64,000 bases of DNA, from the NCBI GenBank assembly GCA_009774375.1, contig VSNO01000003.1, positions 10,397-74,396 on the forward strand, in the 5' to 3' direction. The position numbers and the translations under genes were made by a program. Of this stretch, positions 1 to 8,524 are shown one piece after another (the stretch's first letter is position 1; each line of letters starts with the position of its first letter). The DNA is from Lachnospiraceae bacterium. Lineage in GTDB: Bacteria > Bacillota > Clostridia > Lachnospirales > Lachnospiraceae. Under the pieces are notes generated by a model. That model made no database searches. It was not told the DNA's origin and saw only the letters and a program-made list of their open reading frames with translations.

Positions 1-57
1 ATGACGATCGTACTCGAGGCGATAGAAGAAGAGGCTGATGGCAATAATAATGAATAA
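1..57 (+). CDS. C-terminal tail of an upstream gene (possibly cdaR/ybbR)
   Basis: The first frame is open from base 1 and stops at a TAA at 55-57, giving an acidic 18-residue tail ending in three Asn and a Glu. The other two forward frames close within 40 bases or start with a stop. In Firmicutes glmM is normally preceded by the c-di-AMP cyclase regulator cdaR (ybbR), so the tail may be its C-terminus. That identity rests on gene order only; no domain is visible. Confidence 0.35.
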   Translation: MTIVLEAIEEEADGNNNE

Positions 58-81
58 ATAAATTTTGGAGGATTGTAAGAG

Positions 82-1431
82 ATGGCGAGATTATTTGGAA
101 CAGATGGTGTGCGGGGGGTGGCAAACGATGAACTGACACCGATGCTTGCCATGCAGTTAGGTCAGGCCGGGGCGTATGTCCTGTCGAAGGAGAACGCGCA
201 TAAGCCGACGATCATGGTGGGATGTGACACGCGCATTTCCGGGGATATGCTGGCAAATGCCCTGATGGCAGGAGCCTGCTCTGTGGGGGCAAATGTGGTG
301 TACGTGGGTGTGATCCCTACGCCGGCGATCGCTTATCTGACCAAAAAATACAGAGTGGACGCGGGTGTTGTGATATCGGCTTCGCACAATCCGGTTGAGT
401 TCAACGGGATCAAGTTCTTTGACGGAAACGGATTTAAGCTGCCGGATTCCATGGAGGATGAGATCGAGGCCCTGATCAGAAGCGGCATGAAGGATATCCA
501 GTTTCCGACGGGACCGAGCGTGGGAAAGATCAAGTATCGCACGGATGCGCGGGAGGAGTATATCAATCATTCCGTGCAGGCTGTTCCGGTCGATCTGAGC
601 GGCATGAAGATCGTGGTCGACTGTGCGGAGGGCGCTTCCTTCTACACATCTGTGGAGACGCTCAAGGAGCTTGGCGCGAATATCGTGGCGATCCACAACA
701 ATCCTGACGGGACGAACATCAATGCAAACTGCGGTTCTACCCACATGGGTGAACTGCAGGCGCGCGTGGTGTATGAGAAGGCGGACGTGGGGCTGGCGTT
801 TGACGGTGACGCGGACAGACTGCTCGCGGTGGACGAAAACGGCAATCAGGTTGACGGTGATGTGATCATGGCGATCATCGGTGACCATATGAAATCAAAG
901 GGCACTCTGAAGGACAATACGATCGTTGCAACCGTGATGAGCAACTTGGGATTTTTCCTCATGGGCAAGGAGAACGGGATCAATATCGAGCAGACAAAGG
1001 TCGGAGACCGGTATGTGCTGGAGCGGATGATCGAGATCGGGGCAAATCTTGGCGGAGAGCAGTCAGGACACATTATCTTCCTTGATGAGAATACGACGGG
1101 TGACGGTCTGCTCAGCGCATTGCATTTACTGCAGGTGATGGTAGAGACAGGAAAATCCCTGTCAGAGCTTGCGACGATCATGACAGTGCTCCCACAGGCG
1201 CTTGTCGGGGCGAAGGTTCCCAATCACAAGAAGAACAGTTATATGGAATATGCGGAGATCGCGGAGGCGGTCGAGCGGGTGAGCGCGAAATTTGCAGATG
1301 AGGGCAGAGTGTTGATCAGACCTTCGGGTACAGAGCCGCTGGTTCGGGTAATGATTGAGGGAAAGGATCAGCGGATGATCGAGAAAGAGGCGAGGGAGCT
1401 TGCCGAACTGATACAGAACGTAATGCTGTGA
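82..1431 (+). CDS. glmM: Phosphoglucosamine mutase GlmM
   Basis: Cytoplasmic enzyme that interconverts glucosamine-6-phosphate and glucosamine-1-phosphate, the step feeding UDP-GlcNAc synthesis. The 449-residue length is typical of GlmM. The phosphoserine loop SASHNP places the catalytic serine at residue 101, the Mg-binding DGDADR motif lies at 241-246, the GGEQSGH sugar-recognition loop is near 325-335, and the RPSGTEP phosphate-binding loop is near the C-terminus. The ATG has a GGAGG site 10 bases upstream. UDP-GlcNAc is the parent of several sugars made by genes further downstream (pseudaminic acid, bacillosamine-type sugar, N-acetylhexosaminuronic acid), although this gene is probably part of a housekeeping operon with the gene upstream. 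Confidence 0.97.
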   Translation: MARLFGTDGVRGVANDELTPMLAMQLGQAGAYVLSKENAHKPTIMVGCDTRISGDMLANALMAGACSVGANVVYVGVIPTPAIAYLTKKYRVDAGVVISASHNPVEFNGIKFFDGNGFKLPDSMEDEIEALIRSGMKDIQFPTGPSVGKIKYRTDAREEYINHSVQAVPVDLSGMKIVVDCAEGASFYTSVETLKELGANIVAIHNNPDGTNINANCGSTHMGELQARVVYEKADVGLAFDGDADRLLAVDENGNQVDGDVIMAIIGDHMKSKGTLKDNTIVATVMSNLGFFLMGKENGINIEQTKVGDRYVLERMIEIGANLGGEQSGHIIFLDENTTGDGLLSALHLLQVMVETGKSLSELATIMTVLPQALVGAKVPNHKKNSYMEYAEIAEAVERVSAKFADEGRVLIRPSGTEPLVRVMIEGKDQRMIEKEARELAELIQNVML

Positions 1432-1475
1432 TGCACGCGAGCGCAAGGTGAGAGACCATAATGGAGGTGTGAGAA

Positions 1476-1739
1476 ATGGTTAGTCAGAAGGTAGTTATCA
1501 AGAACCCGACAGGGCTGCATTTGCGTCCGGCAGGAATTTTATGTAAGGAAGCGATGCAGTTTAACTCGCTGATAACCTTTACATTCCGCGGAAATACGGC
1601 AAATGCCAAGAGTGTGCTGAGTGTGCTGGGCGCATGCATCAAATGTGGCGATGAGATAGAGGTTTTTTGTGAAGGTTCAGATGAGAATGAGGCTCTGTCT
1701 ACTATGATCAGTGTCATAGCAGGTGGCCTGGGAGAGTAA
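1476..1739 (+). CDS. HPr family phosphocarrier protein
   Basis: Small (87 aa) phosphocarrier of the PTS. The N-terminal motif contains His15 and Arg17 (TGLHLRP), the residues that accept phosphate from Enzyme I, and a Ser46 in the KSVLSVL segment matches the regulatory serine phosphorylated by HPr kinase in Firmicutes. Having both argues for a working HPr rather than Crh, which lacks His15. The segment is cysteine-richer than usual (GACIKCGD). It lies 44 bases after glmM with its own TGGAGG site and is followed by a hairpin, so glmM and this gene probably end a transcription unit. Confidence 0.9.
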   Translation: MVSQKVVIKNPTGLHLRPAGILCKEAMQFNSLITFTFRGNTANAKSVLSVLGACIKCGDEIEVFCEGSDENEALSTMISVIAGGLGE

Positions 1740-1753
1740 GGAAGGGAATTCGT

Positions 1754-1811
1754 CCGAAGCAGCTTCGGGCTAGAGCGTGTTTGAAAAATGCTTTCCGTCA
1801 GACACGCTCTA
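1754..1811 (+). terminator. Double hairpin after the HPr gene
   Basis: Two inverted repeats follow the stop codon. The first pairs CCGAAG with CTTCGG at 1754-1768 around a 3-base loop. The second pairs 1771-1784 with 1798-1811, a 14-bp stem with one G-U pair and a 13-base loop. The downstream T-run is weak (ATTTC), so this is a possible terminator or processing hairpin rather than a textbook intrinsic terminator. Confidence 0.5.
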
Positions 1812-1902
1812 ATTTCATGTTAGGGGATTTCCGGCGTACCTGCGGTGAATAGAGTTCGGCTATATGAGAAAAGCTAACAATATCAGGAAAGGAAATGAAA
1901 AG

Positions 1903-2775
1903 ATGAGTGTGGTAAAAAAGATAATCGTCACGGGCTGCAATGGACAGCTCGGGCGCGCGATCAACAAAACATATCAGGGCAGCACAGAGTATGAGTGCGT
2001 GAATACGGATGTCGGTGAGCTCGATATCACGAAGGTCGACGCCGTGGACCGATTTGTGGCGGAAGTGAAGCCGTATGCCATCATCAACTGTGCCGCGCAC
2101 ACGAATGTAAACGGGTGTGAGACGGATGTGGACAACGCATATAAGATCAATGCGGTCGGACCAAGAAACCTGGCCATCGCGGCGGCGAGGTATCACGCAA
2201 AGCTGATGCACGTATCCACGGATTATGTGTTTGACGGACAGGCACGCACGCCGTATACCGAGTTTGACACGCCGGGTCCGAAGACGGTCTATGGCAGGAC
2301 GAAGCTTGCGGGTGAGGATTTTGTGAAGGAATTTGCCAGGGAGTATTTTATCGTCCGCACGGCGTGGCTCTACGGCGACGGAAAGAATTTCGTGAGGACG
2401 ATGCTCGCCCTGTCGGAGAAGCATGACAAAGTGACCGTGATCGGGGATCAGTTTGGCTCGCCGACGAGCGCGGACGAGCTTGCCAGTGCGATCGCATATC
2501 TGCTTCCGACGGACAATTTCGGGGTGTTTCACGGAACCTGCGAGGGGATCACGAACTGGGCTGATTTCACGAGGGAAATCTACCGGCTCGCAGGGAAATC
2601 CACGGCGGTCGAGACGGTGACGACAGAGCAGTATGACAGGAATGTGACAGGCGTGGTGGCGCCGAGGCCGAAATACTCCGTGCTTGAAAACTATATGCTG
2701 AAGCTCACGACGGATTTTATGTTTGCGGATTGGGAAAAGGCCATCGCAGAATATATAAAGGACTTGTCATTCTGA
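1903..2775 (+). CDS. rfbD: dTDP-4-dehydrorhamnose reductase (RmlD-like)
   Basis: Extended short-chain dehydrogenase that reduces dTDP-4-keto-L-rhamnose to dTDP-L-rhamnose with NAD(P)H. The Rossmann motif TGCNGQLG is at the N-terminus, the VSTDYVFDG segment typical of RmlD follows, and the YxxxK pair is Tyr130/Lys134 in the 290-residue protein. An upstream ATG at 1864 would add 13 residues, but the purine-rich site at 1885-1893 sits correctly for the ATG at 1903, which also starts at the usual point for the family. rmlA, rmlB and rmlC are not in the window, so the rest of the pathway must lie elsewhere. A related 4-ketosugar reductase is the main alternative. Confidence 0.85.
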   Translation: MSVVKKIIVTGCNGQLGRAINKTYQGSTEYECVNTDVGELDITKVDAVDRFVAEVKPYAIINCAAHTNVNGCETDVDNAYKINAVGPRNLAIAAARYHAKLMHVSTDYVFDGQARTPYTEFDTPGPKTVYGRTKLAGEDFVKEFAREYFIVRTAWLYGDGKNFVRTMLALSEKHDKVTVIGDQFGSPTSADELASAIAYLLPTDNFGVFHGTCEGITNWADFTREIYRLAGKSTAVETVTTEQYDRNVTGVVAPRPKYSVLENYMLKLTTDFMFADWEKAIAEYIKDLSF

Positions 2776-2792
2776 CAAAGTATGGGTATACT
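2764..2792 (+). promoter_or_regulatory. Putative sigma-A promoter for gmd-fcl
   Basis: TTGTCA at 2764-2769 and TATACT at 2787-2792 are separated by exactly 17 bases. The -35 box overlaps the end of the rmlD-like gene and the -10 box is 61 bases before the gmd start. This would let gmd and fcl be transcribed separately from the gene upstream. Confidence 0.6.
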
Positions 2793-2853
2793 AAGAATGG
2801 AATAATGTGGAAGACAAGTTGGACATGAAATAATGAAAGGAAACAGGTATGAT

Positions 2854-3936
2854 ATGAACAATATAGCATTGATCACTGGGATCACGGGACAGGACGGCTC
2901 CTATCTGGCAGAGTTTCTGCTCGCAAAGGGATATGAGGTGCACGGACTGATCAGGCGGCACAGTATCTCGAACACGATGCGTATCGACCATCTGATCAGA
3001 TCAGATTATTACAAGGTGAAATTTTTTCTTCATTTTGCAGATACGACGGATTCGTCCAATCTGATGCGCATCATCGGCGAGATCAGACCGACGGAGGTCT
3101 ATAATCTCGCGGCACAGTCCCATGTGGGCGTCTCATTTGAAGTTCCGGAGTACACGGCGGATGCGACAGGCGTCAGCACGTTAAAGCTGCTGGAGGCGAT
3201 CCGGGTGAACGGGGGCAACTGCAGATACTATCAGGCATCGACCTCCGAGCTTTTCGGGGGGCTTCCGGAGACGGCGCCGCAGAGTGAGACGACGCCGTTT
3301 TATCCCAAGAGCCCGTATGGCGTGGCAAAGCTGTACTCTTACTGGATCACGGTGAATTACAGGGAGTCCTACAACATGTTCGCATGCAACGGCATCCTGT
3401 TCAACCACGAGTCGCCCAGGCGCGGTGAGAATTTCGTGACGAGAAAGATCACGCTCGCCATCGCGAATATGACCGCCGGAAAGCAGGACAAGCTTTCGCT
3501 CGGAAACATGAATGCCAAGAGAGACTGGGGATTTGCGGGCGATTATGTCGAAGGGATGTGGCTGATGCTCCAGCAGAATGCCCCCGGGGACTATGTGCTC
3601 GCGACCAACGAGACGCATACCGTGCGCCAGTTTGTGGAGGCGGCGTTTGGAGAGCTTGGCATCGCTATCCGCTGGGAGGGCGAGGGCGTCCATGAGAAGG
3701 GTTATGATGCCGCCAGCGGAAAGCTGCTTGTCGATGTCAATCCGGAGTTCTACCGTCCGGCAGAGGTTGAATTCCTCTGGGGAAATGCGGCGAAGGCGGA
3801 GAAGGAGCTTGGATGGAAGCGAAAAGTGGATTTCAGGGGGCTGGTGTCCATGATGATGGACGCGGATATGAAGGCAGTCACGGGAATGTCATGCGCACAG
3901 TACAGGAACAGCAGGGACGGAGGAAGCAATGAATAA
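2854..3936 (+). CDS. gmd: GDP-mannose 4,6-dehydratase
   Basis: Converts GDP-D-mannose to GDP-4-keto-6-deoxy-D-mannose, the first step towards GDP-L-fucose. The glycine motif TGITGQDGSY, the catalytic Thr130/Glu132 (STSE) and the Tyr155/Lys159 pair (YGVAK) are present, and the NHESPRRG segment is characteristic of GMD. With the start at 2854 the protein has 360 residues, close to the family's usual 350-375. An ATG at 2833 in the same frame is less likely because the AAAGGAAACAGG site lies between the two. It overlaps the next gene by 8 bases, which fits translational coupling with fcl. Confidence 0.95.
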   Translation: MNNIALITGITGQDGSYLAEFLLAKGYEVHGLIRRHSISNTMRIDHLIRSDYYKVKFFLHFADTTDSSNLMRIIGEIRPTEVYNLAAQSHVGVSFEVPEYTADATGVSTLKLLEAIRVNGGNCRYYQASTSELFGGLPETAPQSETTPFYPKSPYGVAKLYSYWITVNYRESYNMFACNGILFNHESPRRGENFVTRKITLAIANMTAGKQDKLSLGNMNAKRDWGFAGDYVEGMWLMLQQNAPGDYVLATNETHTVRQFVEAAFGELGIAIRWEGEGVHEKGYDAASGKLLVDVNPEFYRPAEVEFLWGNAAKAEKELGWKRKVDFRGLVSMMMDADMKAVTGMSCAQYRNSRDGGSNE

Positions 3937-4870
3937 GTCAGACAAAATCTATGTGGCGGGGCACAGGGGGCTTGTGGGCTCTGCCATTGTGAGAAATCTA
4001 GAAGAAAAAGGATACACCAATGTGATCGGAAGAACACACAGGGAACTTGACCTGACAAGCCAGCAGGCCGTGAGGGAATTTTTTGAGACAGAGAGGCCGG
4101 ATGTGGTCGTCCTCGCGGCCGCGAAGGTCGGCGGGATCAACGCCAACAACACGGCGCCTGCGGAATTTGCCTACGAGAATATGCAGATCCAGTGCAATGT
4201 GATCCAGTGCAGTCATGTGTATCATGTCAGGAAGCTGCTGTTTCTCGGAAGCACCTGCATCTATCCGAGGATGGCGCCGCAGCCGATCCCGGAGGATGCA
4301 CTGCTCACGGGACCGCTGGAGGAGACGAACGAGGCGTACGCGATCGCTAAGATCTCCGGGCTGGAGATGTGCAAATTCTACAAGAGACAGTACGGTGATG
4401 ACTTTATCAGTTGTATGCCGACAAACCTCTACGGGCCTTATGACAATTATGATCTGTCAGGCTCCCACGTCATGCCTGCGATGATCCGCAAATTCCACGA
4501 TGCAAAGATGAACAATGTCCCAAGTGTGGAGCTGTGGGGAACAGGCACGCCGCTGCGCGAGTTCCTGTACGTGGATGACATGGCGGATGCCTGCGTATTC
4601 CTGCTGGAGCATTACGACGGGGAACAGCATGTGAACATCGGGACCGGCAAGGAAGTGACGATCAGGGAGCTGGCTGATACCGTTCGGCGGGTAGTAGGTT
4701 ATCAGGGCGAGATCGTGTGGAACCCGGATATGCCCGACGGCACGCCGCGGAAGCTGACAGACGTGACAAAGCTGCACAACCTCGGGTGGACCCACAAGGT
4801 AGAACTTGAGGAGGGTGTGCAGCTGGCGTACGACTGGTTCCGGGAGAATGTGAAGGACGCTCGGCTATAA
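3929..4870 (+). CDS. fcl: GDP-L-fucose synthase
   Basis: Bifunctional 3,5-epimerase/4-reductase that turns the gmd product into GDP-L-fucose. The 313-residue protein has the GHRGLVGSA nucleotide-binding motif, the Ser108 region GSTCIYP and Tyr137/Lys141 of the YxxxK pair, all conserved in Fcl/WcaG. The start overlaps the end of gmd by 8 bases and a GGAGG site lies inside the gmd 3' end. No mannose-1-phosphate guanylyltransferase is in the window, so GDP-mannose must come from elsewhere. Fucose is therefore a likely constituent of one of the glycans made here. Confidence 0.95.
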   Translation: MNKSDKIYVAGHRGLVGSAIVRNLEEKGYTNVIGRTHRELDLTSQQAVREFFETERPDVVVLAAAKVGGINANNTAPAEFAYENMQIQCNVIQCSHVYHVRKLLFLGSTCIYPRMAPQPIPEDALLTGPLEETNEAYAIAKISGLEMCKFYKRQYGDDFISCMPTNLYGPYDNYDLSGSHVMPAMIRKFHDAKMNNVPSVELWGTGTPLREFLYVDDMADACVFLLEHYDGEQHVNIGTGKEVTIRELADTVRRVVGYQGEIVWNPDMPDGTPRKLTDVTKLHNLGWTHKVELEEGVQLAYDWFRENVKDARL

Positions 4871-4952
4871 TGAGGATGGGGGAGTGATCAGGGACCGTGC
4901 ACGGATATTTTTGATATGCGGGACGGCTGAATTAGGGTGTGATAAAGTAAAT

Positions 4953-5312
4953 ATGGATGGTGAATGTTCGAGGGTAAACATCTATAAACGAACTACATAC
5001 CATATGGTCAGATGCGGATTTCAGGCGAGGCAGAAGGGCTATCGTTACCTGCGGGAAGCGGTATGGATAGCCTATCAGGAGCCCGAAGTCCTGACTTCGG
5101 TCACGAAACGCTTGTATCCTGAAGTGGCGAAGCGTTTCAGTACTACAGACAAACAGGTGGAACGTGCGATACGAAATGCGATCGAAACCGCATGGAGCAA
5201 TGGAGAACCAGAGACATTGAAAGAGTTTTTTAAAGAAATCTATGGCGACGGAACGATCAGACCGACCAATACAGAGGTTATCGAAAAAATGGTCGGTTTT
5301 TTAAGAATATAG
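4953..5312 (+). CDS. Stand-alone Spo0A-type DNA-binding domain protein
   Basis: About 119 residues, of which roughly residues 20-119 match the C-terminal effector domain of Spo0A. Recognisable pieces are SVTKRLYPEVAKRF, VERAIRNAIETAW and RPTNTEVI, which align with the helix-turn-helix region and the C-terminal helices of Spo0A. The phosphorylatable receiver domain is absent, and no receiver-like gene lies next to it. A GTG at 4884 in the same frame would add 23 residues without domain similarity; the ATG at 4953 fits better although its ribosome site is weak. It sits directly between the fucose genes and the first glycosyltransferases, so a role as a local regulator of the polysaccharide genes is plausible but inferred. 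Confidence 0.8.
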   Translation: MDGECSRVNIYKRTTYHMVRCGFQARQKGYRYLREAVWIAYQEPEVLTSVTKRLYPEVAKRFSTTDKQVERAIRNAIETAWSNGEPETLKEFFKEIYGDGTIRPTNTEVIEKMVGFLRI

Positions 5313-5346
5313 AGGATTCCAAAGATTCGGTTGGAGGAAGAGGCAG

Positions 5347-6288
5347 TTGAAGGCTTATACGAAGATTTTGAGCATCATTGTACCCTGCTATAATGAGGAG
5401 GAGAGCGTACCGCATTTCTATGCAGAGGCAGTGAAGCAGGAAACATTTTTTCATGAGAAGGATGTGGAGTTTGAGTTTATATTTGTGGATGACGGCTCGA
5501 GGGATGGCACGGTGGCAGCTGTAAAGGCGCTTCGGGAAAAGGACGAGCGCGTACATCTGGTATCGTTTTCAAGAAATTTTGGGAAGGAAGCTGCCATCAT
5601 TGCGGGGCTGGAGAAGTCAGCAGGAGATTTTACGGTATTGATGGATGCGGATCTGCAGGATCCGCCGGCGATCCTGCCGGAGATGTACAGCTACATTGAG
5701 CAGGGGTATGACTCGGTGGCGACGAGACGCGTGGACAGAAAGGGAGAGCCTCCGATCCGGTCTTTTTTTGCGAGACGGTTTTATGGCCTGATGCGCAGGA
5801 TCTCCAAGACGGAGATCGTGGACGGCGCGAGGGACTACAGGCTGATGACAAGGCAGGTGACGGATGCGATCCTGGCAATGAAAGAGTACAACCGTTTTTC
5901 CAAGGGAATCTTTGGATGGGTGGGGTATACTACGAAATGGATCGAATATGAAAATGTAAAGCGGGTGGCAGGCGAGACGAAGTGGTCTTTCTGGAAACTT
6001 TTTCTGTATTCGCTGGACGGGATCATGGCATTTTCAACGGCGCCGCTGTCGATCGCGTCCGTGTTTGGGATCTTGTTCTGCTTTGTGGCTTTTGTGTTTA
6101 TGATCTTTATCTTTGTCAGGGCGCTGATCTACGGCGATCCGGTGGCGGGGTGGCCGTCCATGATGTGTATCATCTCGCTGATCGGCGGCGTGCAGCTGCT
6201 GTGCCTTGGCATCATGGGACAGTATATGAGCAAGATGTATATGGAAGTGAAGGACAGACCCAAATACCTTGTCAGGGAAGAGTTTTGA
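5347..6288 (+). CDS. GtrB/DPM1-like polyprenyl-phosphate glycosyltransferase (GT2)
   Basis: GT2 enzyme of the dolichyl-phosphate-mannose synthase/GtrB group. The N-terminal IIVPCYNEE motif, a VDDGS motif and the DADLQDPP metal-binding motif mark the catalytic domain (residues 1-220); two membrane helices follow near residues 230-255 and 265-290. Such enzymes move a hexose from a nucleotide sugar to undecaprenyl phosphate on the inner face of the membrane, for use by a GT-C enzyme outside. Translation begins at a TTG with a GGAGGAAG site about 7 bases upstream. A second enzyme of the same layout occurs at 37347. Confidence 0.88.
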   Translation: MKAYTKILSIIVPCYNEEESVPHFYAEAVKQETFFHEKDVEFEFIFVDDGSRDGTVAAVKALREKDERVHLVSFSRNFGKEAAIIAGLEKSAGDFTVLMDADLQDPPAILPEMYSYIEQGYDSVATRRVDRKGEPPIRSFFARRFYGLMRRISKTEIVDGARDYRLMTRQVTDAILAMKEYNRFSKGIFGWVGYTTKWIEYENVKRVAGETKWSFWKLFLYSLDGIMAFSTAPLSIASVFGILFCFVAFVFMIFIFVRALIYGDPVAGWPSMMCIISLIGGVQLLCLGIMGQYMSKMYMEVKDRPKYLVREEF

Positions 6289-6290
6289 GT

Positions 6291-7088
6291 ATGACGGATA
6301 TGAAGGAAAAAAGAAGCGGACTGGTGAGTATCATTGTGCCGGTTTACAATGCGGCGCAGTTTATCACAGAGACGATCAGCCGCGTGCAGCAACAGACCTA
6401 TGATGACTGGGAGCTTCTGCTGGTGGACGACTGTTCGACCGACATGAGCAGGGAGCTGATCTGTCAGAAAAGCACGGAGGATCCGCGCATAAGGCTTATC
6501 ATGCCAAAGGCGGATAAGAATGGCGGCGCCGCGAGGGCGAGAAACCGCGGTGTCGGGGAGGCGCGAGGACAGTATATCTGCTTTCTGGACGCAGATGATA
6601 TCTGGCTGCCGGATAAGCTCCAGTGTGAGCTGGAATTTATTCAGGATATACAGCGAGAGAAAGCGCCTGATGCCGGATTTGTGTTTATGGGGTATGAGTT
6701 TGCGGACGGATCAGGAAACGGACTTGGAAAAGTCGTGCACGTGCCAGAGCAGATCACTTACCGGCAGGCATTGAAGAATACGACCATTTTTACGTCGACA
6801 GTGATGATCGACCGGAATAAGATACCGGATGAGGACATCTGTATGCCCTGTATCGCCAGTGAGGATACAGCGACGTGGTGGCGTCTTCTGAAAAAATATG
6901 GCGCGGCATATGGCATGGATACAAACCTGGTCCGCTACAGGAGAAGTGCGGATACATTATCGTCAAATAAACTGACTGCAGTCAGGAGGATATGGAATCT
7001 GTACCGCAGACAGGAGCGTCTGTCAGTCATAAGGAGTGCGTACTGTATGTGCTTTTGGGCATTCAGGGCGGTTTTGCGGAGGGTGTAG
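6291..7088 (+). CDS. Glycosyltransferase family 2
   Basis: Cytoplasmic inverting GT2 of 265 residues. The SIIVPVYN start, the LLVDDCSTD nucleotide-binding motif and FLDADDIW (the DxD-type metal site) are clear; the acceptor-binding half is variable, so neither donor nor acceptor can be assigned. The open frame extends upstream inside the previous gene, but the ATG at 6291, two bases after the preceding stop codon and with an AGGGAAGAG site, is the sensible start. It belongs to the same operon as the transferase before it and the phosphoglycosyltransferase after it. Confidence 0.85.
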   Translation: MTDMKEKRSGLVSIIVPVYNAAQFITETISRVQQQTYDDWELLLVDDCSTDMSRELICQKSTEDPRIRLIMPKADKNGGAARARNRGVGEARGQYICFLDADDIWLPDKLQCELEFIQDIQREKAPDAGFVFMGYEFADGSGNGLGKVVHVPEQITYRQALKNTTIFTSTVMIDRNKIPDEDICMPCIASEDTATWWRLLKKYGAAYGMDTNLVRYRRSADTLSSNKLTAVRRIWNLYRRQERLSVIRSAYCMCFWAFRAVLRRV

Positions 7089-7103
7089 TTTGGAGGCTGG
7101 ACA

Positions 7104-8507
7104 GTGGGACGGATAGAGGCGGCGAAAAGGACAATTATATTACAGATGTCATTGATCGGGCTTGTTTTTCAGACGATATTGTATGTCTATGTCTGGTATA
7201 AAGTGTACAATGACATTATGCAGAGCGGCATGTGGAGAAGCTTTCACAGAAAGGGCTTCTGGCTTCTGGCAGCCGTCTATTTCATATTGCTGTTATTTTT
7301 TACGGCGACTTATGGCGGACTCAAGGTGGGGTATCTGAAACCGATGGATGTGTTCTTCTCCCAGGTGATCTCACTGCTGTGTGCCAATGTCGTATCTTAT
7401 TTTCAGATCTCACTGCTGTCGCTGGGGCTTGTCACGCCCTCTCCGCTGTTTCTGATGATGCTCGGGCAGATCGTGGTGTCGGCAGTCTGGACTTTTATCA
7501 GCCATAAGCTGTACCAGCGCTTTTTTCCGCCAAAACAACTGTTATTTATCAGCGGCGGCAGACCGGCAGAGGATATTCTGAAGAAGTTTGAGACGCGCAG
7601 GGACAAATATAATATCATTAAGTGTATGGCGGAGAGCGATGGACTCGGGGCGCTGGAGCAGGAGATCCTGTCCTCTTACGACGGCGTGGTGCTGTGGGAC
7701 ATGGACACGGCGCTCCGCAATAAGCTGCTGAAATTTTGTTACAGCAGGGGGATCCGGGTATATATGATGCCCAAGATCCCGGATATCATGATAAAGGGGG
7801 CGGATCAGCTGCATCTCTTTGACACGCCGATCCTGCTCACAAGGGAGTACGCGATGACAATCGAGCAGCGCGTCGTGAAACGGCTGATCGACGTTGTGTG
7901 CGCACTGATCCTGATCGTCGTGGCATCGCCGTTTATGATCGTGACGGCTGTCGCGATCAAGCTGTATGACGGCGGGCCTGTGCTGTACAGGCAGGTGCGG
8001 TGTACGCGGGATATGAGGGAGTTCCGGATCCTGAAATTCCGGAGCATGCGCACGGATGCCGAGAAGGATGGCGTCGCAAGGCTTGCCGCCAAGAACGACA
8101 GCCGCATCACACCGATCGGAAGATTTATCAGGAAAGTGCGGATCGATGAACTTCCACAGCTCTTTAACATATTGAGTGGCGAGATGTCCTTCATCGGACC
8201 GCGTCCGGAGCGTCCTGAGATCATCAGGCAGTATCAGGAGGACATGCCGGAATTTACATTTCGAACGAAAGTGAAAGCGGGGCTCGCAGGATACGCGCAG
8301 GTGTATGGGAAATATAACACAACGCCGTATGACAAACTCAAGCTGGATCTGTTTTACATTGAAAATTACAGTGTGTGGATGGATCTGAAGCTGATGCTTC
8401 TGACACTCAAGATCCTGTTTCAGGCGGAGAGCACGGAGGGGATTGACGCGAGCCAGACGACGGCGATGAAACAGTGTGGAGTGGAGAAAGAGGAAGAAAA
8501 AGGTTGA
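7104..8507 (+). CDS. Polyprenyl-phosphate sugar-1-phosphate transferase (WbaP/EpsL family, long form)
   Basis: Transfers a sugar-1-phosphate to undecaprenyl phosphate, the first membrane step of repeat-unit synthesis. The N-terminal half carries several hydrophobic segments and a cytoplasmic nucleotide-binding-like region (about residues 150-245). The catalytic bacterial sugar transferase domain occupies about 252-455, with KRLIDVV, the KFRSMRTDAE segment, the DELPQLFNIL motif and SFIGPRPERP. The start is a GTG with TGGAGG 7 bases upstream. At 467 residues it is a full-length polytopic enzyme, unlike the short PglC-type enzyme at 50243. The donor sugar cannot be told from sequence. Confidence 0.92.
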   Translation: MGRIEAAKRTIILQMSLIGLVFQTILYVYVWYKVYNDIMQSGMWRSFHRKGFWLLAAVYFILLLFFTATYGGLKVGYLKPMDVFFSQVISLLCANVVSYFQISLLSLGLVTPSPLFLMMLGQIVVSAVWTFISHKLYQRFFPPKQLLFISGGRPAEDILKKFETRRDKYNIIKCMAESDGLGALEQEILSSYDGVVLWDMDTALRNKLLKFCYSRGIRVYMMPKIPDIMIKGADQLHLFDTPILLTREYAMTIEQRVVKRLIDVVCALILIVVASPFMIVTAVAIKLYDGGPVLYRQVRCTRDMREFRILKFRSMRTDAEKDGVARLAAKNDSRITPIGRFIRKVRIDELPQLFNILSGEMSFIGPRPERPEIIRQYQEDMPEFTFRTKVKAGLAGYAQVYGKYNTTPYDKLKLDLFYIENYSVWMDLKLMLLTLKILFQAESTEGIDASQTTAMKQCGVEKEEEKG

Positions 8508-8524
8508 CGGAGGAGAAGGGTTTG

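Noticed and set aside
4866..4871. TATAAT hexamer at the end of fcl as a -10 box for the Spo0A-like gene.
   Set aside because: It overlaps the fcl stop codon by chance and has no -35 box at 16-18 bases.
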